This document shows positions 21,092 to 24,942 of a DNA stretch of 24,942 nucleotides, one piece after another. The position numbers and the translations under genes were made by a program. Numbering within the stretch: the first letter of the stretch is position 1; each line of letters begins with the position of its first letter. The stretch covers positions 18,342 to 43,283 of the forward strand of contig BLXT01006428.1 in NCBI GenBank assembly GCA_019648995.1. Reading direction: 5' to 3'. Source of the DNA: Plakobranchus ocellatus. Taxonomy: Eukaryota; Mollusca; Gastropoda; Plakobranchidae. Under the pieces are notes generated by a model that was given only the letters and a program-made list of their open reading frames with translations, was not told the DNA's origin and did not search any database.

Positions 21092-21350
21092 ACCATAACA
21101 AGTGCAGTTTCATTACAAACAGAATAGTTTACCAATCAACATGTTTACATAAAGGGCTCTTGATGATGATGATGATGATGATGATGATAGTAATGAACAT
21201 TACTATTATGATCATTATAAATGCTGTACTATAACAAACAGAAATTTTCAACAAATCAACATGCTTATTACAAAGGCCTCTGATGATGAACATTTCTATT
21301 ATAATCATTACAAATGCAGATTCAATACAAATGGAATCGTCAAAAAATCA
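21092..21350. repeat. Three diverged tandem units with an expanded (GAT)n tract
   Basis: Three related segments begin near 21096, 21228 and 21315 and share CATTACAAA/ACAAACAGAA, AATCAACATG(T/C)TTA and AAAGG(G/C)CTCT. The first two also share a TGATGATGAACATT-like block, and the (TGA) stretch of the first has grown to almost ten units at 21161-21189. The third unit is partial. Together they look like an old tandem duplication followed by microsatellite expansion in one copy. The block lies between the transporter stop and its candidate poly(A) site. Confidence 0.65.
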
Positions 21351-21490
21351 ACACAAATTCACTATGACTGGACTCGTGTTATAATTTCCTTTGTAAGTTT
21401 TTGTTTTTGTTTTTTTTTTTTAACAGCTGTTTAATAATATAATATATGTAAGTATGTTTAGGAAATACGCAACAAAAGATCATGAACAAC

Positions 21491-21633
21491 TTAGGGTTTG
21501 CTGCACTCGCTGCATTCTCGAGCTTTCTCTTCATCAAACATTTCGACCTGTATGGTTGAGCTGAAGAAACCATGTTGGTCTTGAGCCACAGTTAATGCCC
21601 TTGATAGCACCTGCACGTGAGCATTTGGGTTTT
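21491..21633 (-). CDS. SLC30A: ZnT last coding exon: C-terminus with CxxC
   Basis: Acceptor GAATACAG, then codons ENPNAHVQVLSRAL to the stop TAA (21493-21491). It completes the ferredoxin-like domain (FFSSTIQVEMFD strand) and ends ECSECSKP. A CxxC near the C-terminus is shared with human ZnT2/3/8-type proteins and has been linked to zinc handling by that tail. Confidence 0.92.
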
Positions 21634-24321
21634 CTGTATTCAGAATGAAAGTGTTGAAAATTAAGAAATACCTTTTATGTGTGCAAAATTTATCTCCTCT
21701 GGGTACGTGTGTGTGTGTGTGTGTGTGCGCGTACACATGCTTAGTTTTTTTTTAATAAATACAGAGATTGGGCCAGACAGTTTTCAAGGATTTGCATGAA
21801 AAATCAGAAGTCAAGATAGAGAGAGAGAGATAAGGAGAAGAGAGAGAAAAAACTCTTAGACAATAATGAGAAAGTAGGGAGGGAAAAAAAAATGTTTGCA
21901 GTCCCATTAAGGGTGGATCTGCACAACTACTTCTCAATAAAACTAACCAACTAAAGAGATGAAAATGACTCACCATTGCGCGCTTAAGTGAAGATTTTTT
22001 TCCAAAGATGTGCTGTACAGATTTTCCTGAATGTGAACTCTTTTTTTATTTAGATTTCAATTCAATTCGATTATGAAGATTTTCACCTTGACTGATTTTC
22101 TTAGACTGCCCGCTAGTATAAACTTTATGCAATGTCCTACCTATGGCGAGATGCACCGAGAGAGCATTGCGGTCCAAAGTGAGAGCCCAGACGTGTAAAT
22201 CGTGAAGAGCCACCACACCGTCAATACTGCGCAGATCTTGCTTCAAGCCCTCCAGGGACAAATCCCGCGGCACGGCCTCCATCATAACCAGCAGTGTGTC
22301 CCGCAATACTGTCACAGTCGTGACGAGAACCAACAGCGAGAACAGGAATGTGCAAATCGGGTCTGCCAAGCGAAACCTGGGATCCTCCTATTTTGGAAGG
22401 GAACAAGATTGGGGAAATGGAAAAACATGGGATTTTGTAGTTCTTGTTCATGCGAAACAATGCATTAGCTAGACATAAAGGGGAAAATTGAGAGGGAGAA
22501 TACACATAGAACACACCAGTACAAATAATAAAATTTAAACCCTTCTAGCACTACCAAAGTTTTGAGCAACCAGCCCTAAAATTATCAAAGCAATTGTAAA
22601 ATTGACTTAAGAGATTTGAGGTGCAAATTCTAAATTTGTTGTCAAGGCACTGAAAATTGTGGCCAATAATATCTGACCTATGGCAATTTTGGCTACAAAT
22701 CTATTAACCAAAAACATCAGCTTCAAAGTTTCCAAAGGATAAATCTTTGATACCCCTGTAAAACTGTTAATTGGGAGCTTTATTGTAGAGAAAAAAAGAT
22801 AGACATGTGCTGATTCTGTGGCACAGATTTATGGTAAAATAAACTTCCTATATAAAACACTAGAAGTAGTAGAAGAGAGAAAAGTGTACTTCAAATAATT
22901 TTCCTAAAGATTATTTTACAGCATCTGATTCACTAGGACTGAGCTCAAGGCATAAAGAAATTCAAAGAAAGTTGTGAACCATACATCAATTGTATTCATT
23001 TTTTTTCTTCATTGATATCAAAAGTATTTTCCTTTGAAAAAATTGGAAAAAAAAAAGAGATTAGTTTGAAAAGAGAACAAAAAAGGCGAGATCAGTAACA
23101 ATGAGCAGAAAATGCTACGGTGAGGTGTGGAAGGAGGCATCCTCCTATCATCAATACATCTCAGTGTTCTCATAGGGGGCATCCTTCTATCATCAATACA
23201 TCTCAGTGTTCTCATACTGCATTCTTTTTCACAATGCTGATCACAAGACATGTAACAAAACTAAAAGCAAAGTTGCAAAAACAAAATGTCACCCAAAAGA
23301 GTCGTATTTAGATATTATGCAGTTGTTCCTAAAGACTTTCCATAACTTATAAAAAACAAAAACAAAAAAAAATATGAACAAAGCTATCCAACTACTACAC
23401 CCCTCAAAAAAAATCTCATGTCTTCTATGCCTCTTTTGAGAAAACAAAAGTTTAATTTCTTGTTTTTCTTCTTTGAAAAATCCCAGACCTTGACTTAGAC
23501 TTAATATAACTCTACACAGTTCTCATCATTGCATACCTCACAGGAAAGAAGTTTTAGGCTATTTCAGTTGGTTAAAATGTTAACAACTCGACCTCCACCT
23601 CTTGTGGACTGGTTTTCACACAAACACATTCACATAAGGTTGCTTTTAAGTACAAGTAGGCTATCCTGAAATATGCTGTTTAGAGAAATTGCCTCTAAAG
23701 ATTTGGGACGTCTCAAATCGTCTCCTTCTCTCTTATTTTGAGATCCTTTATGGTGAAATTTTGAATATTGCTCGTCTGTCTTATACTATATTTAATACAT
23801 ATATTTTTCTGGCTAATTTATTTATTATGTTGTCATAAAACAGTAAAATATATGGGTTGGTCCCTTTGTTTATACACCTGGAGTCTCATGGAACTCTTTT
23901 TGTTTGTTGATAAAGTGGGCTAAACCAGCCATTTTGTTTGGGTCGGCCCGCTTGTGAACTTCAAAGAGAGGCCGTTTTCTTAAAAAAGACAGGGAAGTTT
24001 TCTTTAATAACGGAATAATGTACAATGCCAATGAAACAAAACTTTGCTCACAGGTAGAGGCATCCCCATTTTTCATACCTATGTTGTTTTCTTGATTTTC
24101 CTAAAAGGTGGGTTAGCCCACTTGTACTTAAAAGCGACCATAAAGAAGCAATGCCGAATTCGCAAAAAAACAAAAACTTACTGTAAATTTGATAATAAGG
24201 GCAGCAACCAGCACCCCAATACTTTGAATTATGTCCCCTACAACATGGATAAAAGCTGCTCGTACATTGATGTTTTTATGCTGGTGTGGAGTTTCCTCCT
24301 CCTCCTCCCCATCGTGTCTCT
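21491..24321 (-). CDS. SLC30A: SLC30A/ZnT zinc transporter, ZnT2/3/4/8-like, C-terminal 175 residues (partial)
   Basis: Three exons on the minus strand (24321-24182, 22387-22141, 21633-21491) join in frame (phases 0 and 1, GT-AG) into 175 residues. Counting from the first whole codon: an acidic/His loop (DGEEEEETPHQH), TM5 with the H25-xxx-D29 zinc site, TM6 starting at ADPICTFLFS (54-63), and a cytosolic domain with LHDLHVWALT (107-116) and a final CxxC (ECSECSKP). These are hallmarks of vesicular SLC30A transporters, which move Zn2+ from cytosol into vesicles in exchange for protons and act as dimers. TM1-TM4 are encoded beyond the right edge. ZnT2, 3, 4 and 8 cannot be told apart from this part. 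Confidence 0.92.
21702..21731. repeat. (GT)n microsatellite in the last ZnT intron
   Basis: About eleven GT units ending in GCGCGTAC, within the 507-bp intron 22140-21634. On the transcript strand this reads as a CA repeat (21727-21706) about 70 bp before the last acceptor. CA-rich intronic stretches can influence splicing in animals, so an effect is possible but not shown. Confidence 0.85.
21813..21849. repeat. GA-rich simple sequence in the last ZnT intron
   Basis: A (GA)n tract of several units, interrupted, on the plus strand (a pyrimidine CT tract on the transcript strand). Confidence 0.75.
22141..22387 (-). CDS. SLC30A: ZnT exon: TM6 and most of the cytosolic domain
   Basis: 247 nt, acceptor AAAATAG, donor GTAGGA, starting in phase 0 (EDPRFRLADPICTFLFS) and ending one base into a codon after SVHLAI. 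It covers TM6 (LFSLLVLVTTVTVLRDTLLV), the MMEAVPRDL turn typical of vesicular ZnTs (commonly MEGTPK or MEGVPK), and the ferredoxin-like domain start with HDLHVWALT. Confidence 0.92.
23134..23217. repeat. 42-bp tandem duplication
   Basis: GGCATCCTCCTATCATCAAT at 23136 recurs as GGCATCCTTCTATCATCAAT at 23178, and each is followed by ACATCTCAGTGTTCTCATA. The copies differ at one or two positions. The period is a multiple of three, so a frame stays open through it, but it lies inside an intron. Confidence 0.88.
23527..23615. repeat. Dispersed repeat, copy 2
   Basis: Diverged same-orientation match to 17958-18055, conserved in ACCTCACAG, AAAGAAGTTTT, AGGCT and GTTAAAATGTT. See copy 1. Confidence 0.65.
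24182..24321 (-). CDS. SLC30A: ZnT exon: end of His loop and TM5
   Basis: 140 nt between acceptor TTTCATCAG and donor GTAAGT. Two bases complete a codon begun in the previous exon, then 46 codons follow. It encodes five consecutive Glu (a GAG run), PHQHKN from the histidine-rich loop, and NVRAAFIHVVGDIIQSIGVL, the TM5 segment with both zinc-site residues (HxxxD). The His loop is short and His-poor compared with many animal ZnTs, but part of it lies in the missing upstream exon. Confidence 0.9.
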
Positions 24322-24340
24322 CTGATGAAACATGAAAAGA

Positions 24341-24651
24341 AAAAAAAAGCATTGGGAATAGTTTTTAGTTACAGCATGTAATCAAATCATTCGGTCTATG
24401 AGTTAATTTAGTCTCAACCTCTCTTTGGTTAAGTTTGTATCCCTACCAATTCTACTTCCCAGCTTATTACAACAAAAATACTTTTTGAATAGACTGAAAA
24501 AAGCATCGGGAACAATTTATAGTTATAGCATGTCATTAAATCATACGGTCTATGAGCTAATTTAGTCTCAACCTCTCTTTGGTTAAATTTGTATCCCTAC
24601 CAATTCTACTTCCCAGCGTATTACAACAATAATACTTTTTGAATGGACTGA
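24341..24651. repeat. 154-bp tandem duplication, two copies
   Basis: Landmarks recur exactly 154 bp apart: GCATTGGGAA at 24349 and GCATCGGGAA at 24503, and CTTTTTGAAT at 24481 and 24635. The long shared part TTTAGTCTCAACCTCTCTTT is identical in both copies, with only scattered substitutions elsewhere. The left copy starts in the A-rich tract that forms the polypyrimidine tract of the ZnT TM5-exon acceptor on the minus strand. Confidence 0.9.
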
Positions 24652-24942
24652 GTGACTGTGAAAGCTAACAACCCATTTCTCCCTAGAAGCTTAAAACGCT
24701 CTATATTTTAAATCTACTGTGCTCAACACATTATCATAACTTCACAATATTTAAGCTCTCTAGAAAGCAACCTATTCCCTGATAATTTGAATTACAAATT
24801 TTAATTTGCAACCTTAACTACCATACTTTAAAAGCAAAACCCTGACAAAAACAAGTCAGGTTCCCAAGTCTTGTATCAAACACAAAACACTGATGAAGTT
24901 TGCATGTAGCTTTTTTTTTTGTTGTTGTTTTGTTTTTTGTTG
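24652..24942. other. Presumed upstream ZnT intron, no exon seen
   Basis: AT-rich sequence ending in a GTT/poly-T tract. The exon that should encode TM3-TM4 of the transporter is not present here on the minus strand, so it must lie to the right of the window. Confidence 0.6.

Larger units (their letters stand above)
22388..24181. other. ZnT intron (1.8 kb)
   Basis: AT-rich intron between the TM5 and TM6 exons. It contains a 42-bp tandem duplication and a second copy of the dispersed repeat, both annotated separately. No nested gene is visible. The 68-codon minus-strand open frame at 23870-24076 shows no domain. Confidence 0.75.

Noticed and set aside
23018..23311. Repeat-containing open frames with internal 14-residue repeats
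   Set aside because: They arise from the 42-bp duplication, whose period is divisible by three, inside a ZnT intron.

Overview
This window is eukaryotic nuclear DNA, most likely from a mollusc or another lophotrochozoan invertebrate. It is AT-rich, exons are short and bounded by GT-AG introns of about 0.5-3 kb, and the non-coding DNA is full of homopolymer tracts, microsatellites, small tandem duplications and remnants of short mobile elements. The mollusc placement is inference, from protein style and the recurrent TAGGCCTA octamer. Nothing looks prokaryotic: there are no operons, CRISPR arrays or phage genes.

Two protein genes can be supported and they converge tail to tail. The left gene (+ strand, coding exons between 2573 and 9247) is complete. 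Five exons join without a frame error into a 288-residue protein with two hotdog-fold halves. It resembles plant and bacterial FatA/FatB-type acyl thioesterases, with a D-x-N-x-H-x-N motif only in the second half. It ends in Ser-Lys-Leu, the classical peroxisomal targeting signal PTS1. I read it as a probable peroxisomal acyl-CoA thioesterase, which would release free fatty acids from acyl-CoA. A CpG-rich pocket with a consensus splice donor at about 900-1168 may be its promoter and untranslated first exon. Its 3' untranslated region carries a 23-bp minisatellite.

The right gene (- strand, 24321 down to 21491) is the C-terminal part of a SLC30A/ZnT zinc transporter of the vesicular ZnT2/3/4/8 type. 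Three exons give the last 175 residues: the end of the cytosolic His loop, TM5 with its HxxxD zinc site, TM6 and the cytosolic domain ending in a CxxC motif. The N-terminal exons lie beyond the right edge. A candidate poly(A) site is at about 20810.

Layout: 1-140, 47-bp tandem repeat; 141-900, no gene; 900-1170, candidate promoter and first exon; 1170-2554, no gene; 2555-9247, thioesterase gene; 9248 to about 10300, its 3' UTR; about 10300-20780, intergenic DNA without a recognisable gene but with a 235-bp foldback (MITE-like) element at 17086-17320, a tRNA-derived SINE-like head at 18413-18487, a dispersed repeat and microsatellites; about 20780-24321, zinc transporter 3' UTR, exons and introns; 24341-24651, a 154-bp tandem duplication next to a transporter splice acceptor.

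The two genes show no obvious functional link. The most interesting element is the peroxisome-addressed double-hotdog thioesterase. I see no evidence of a new multi-gene system.
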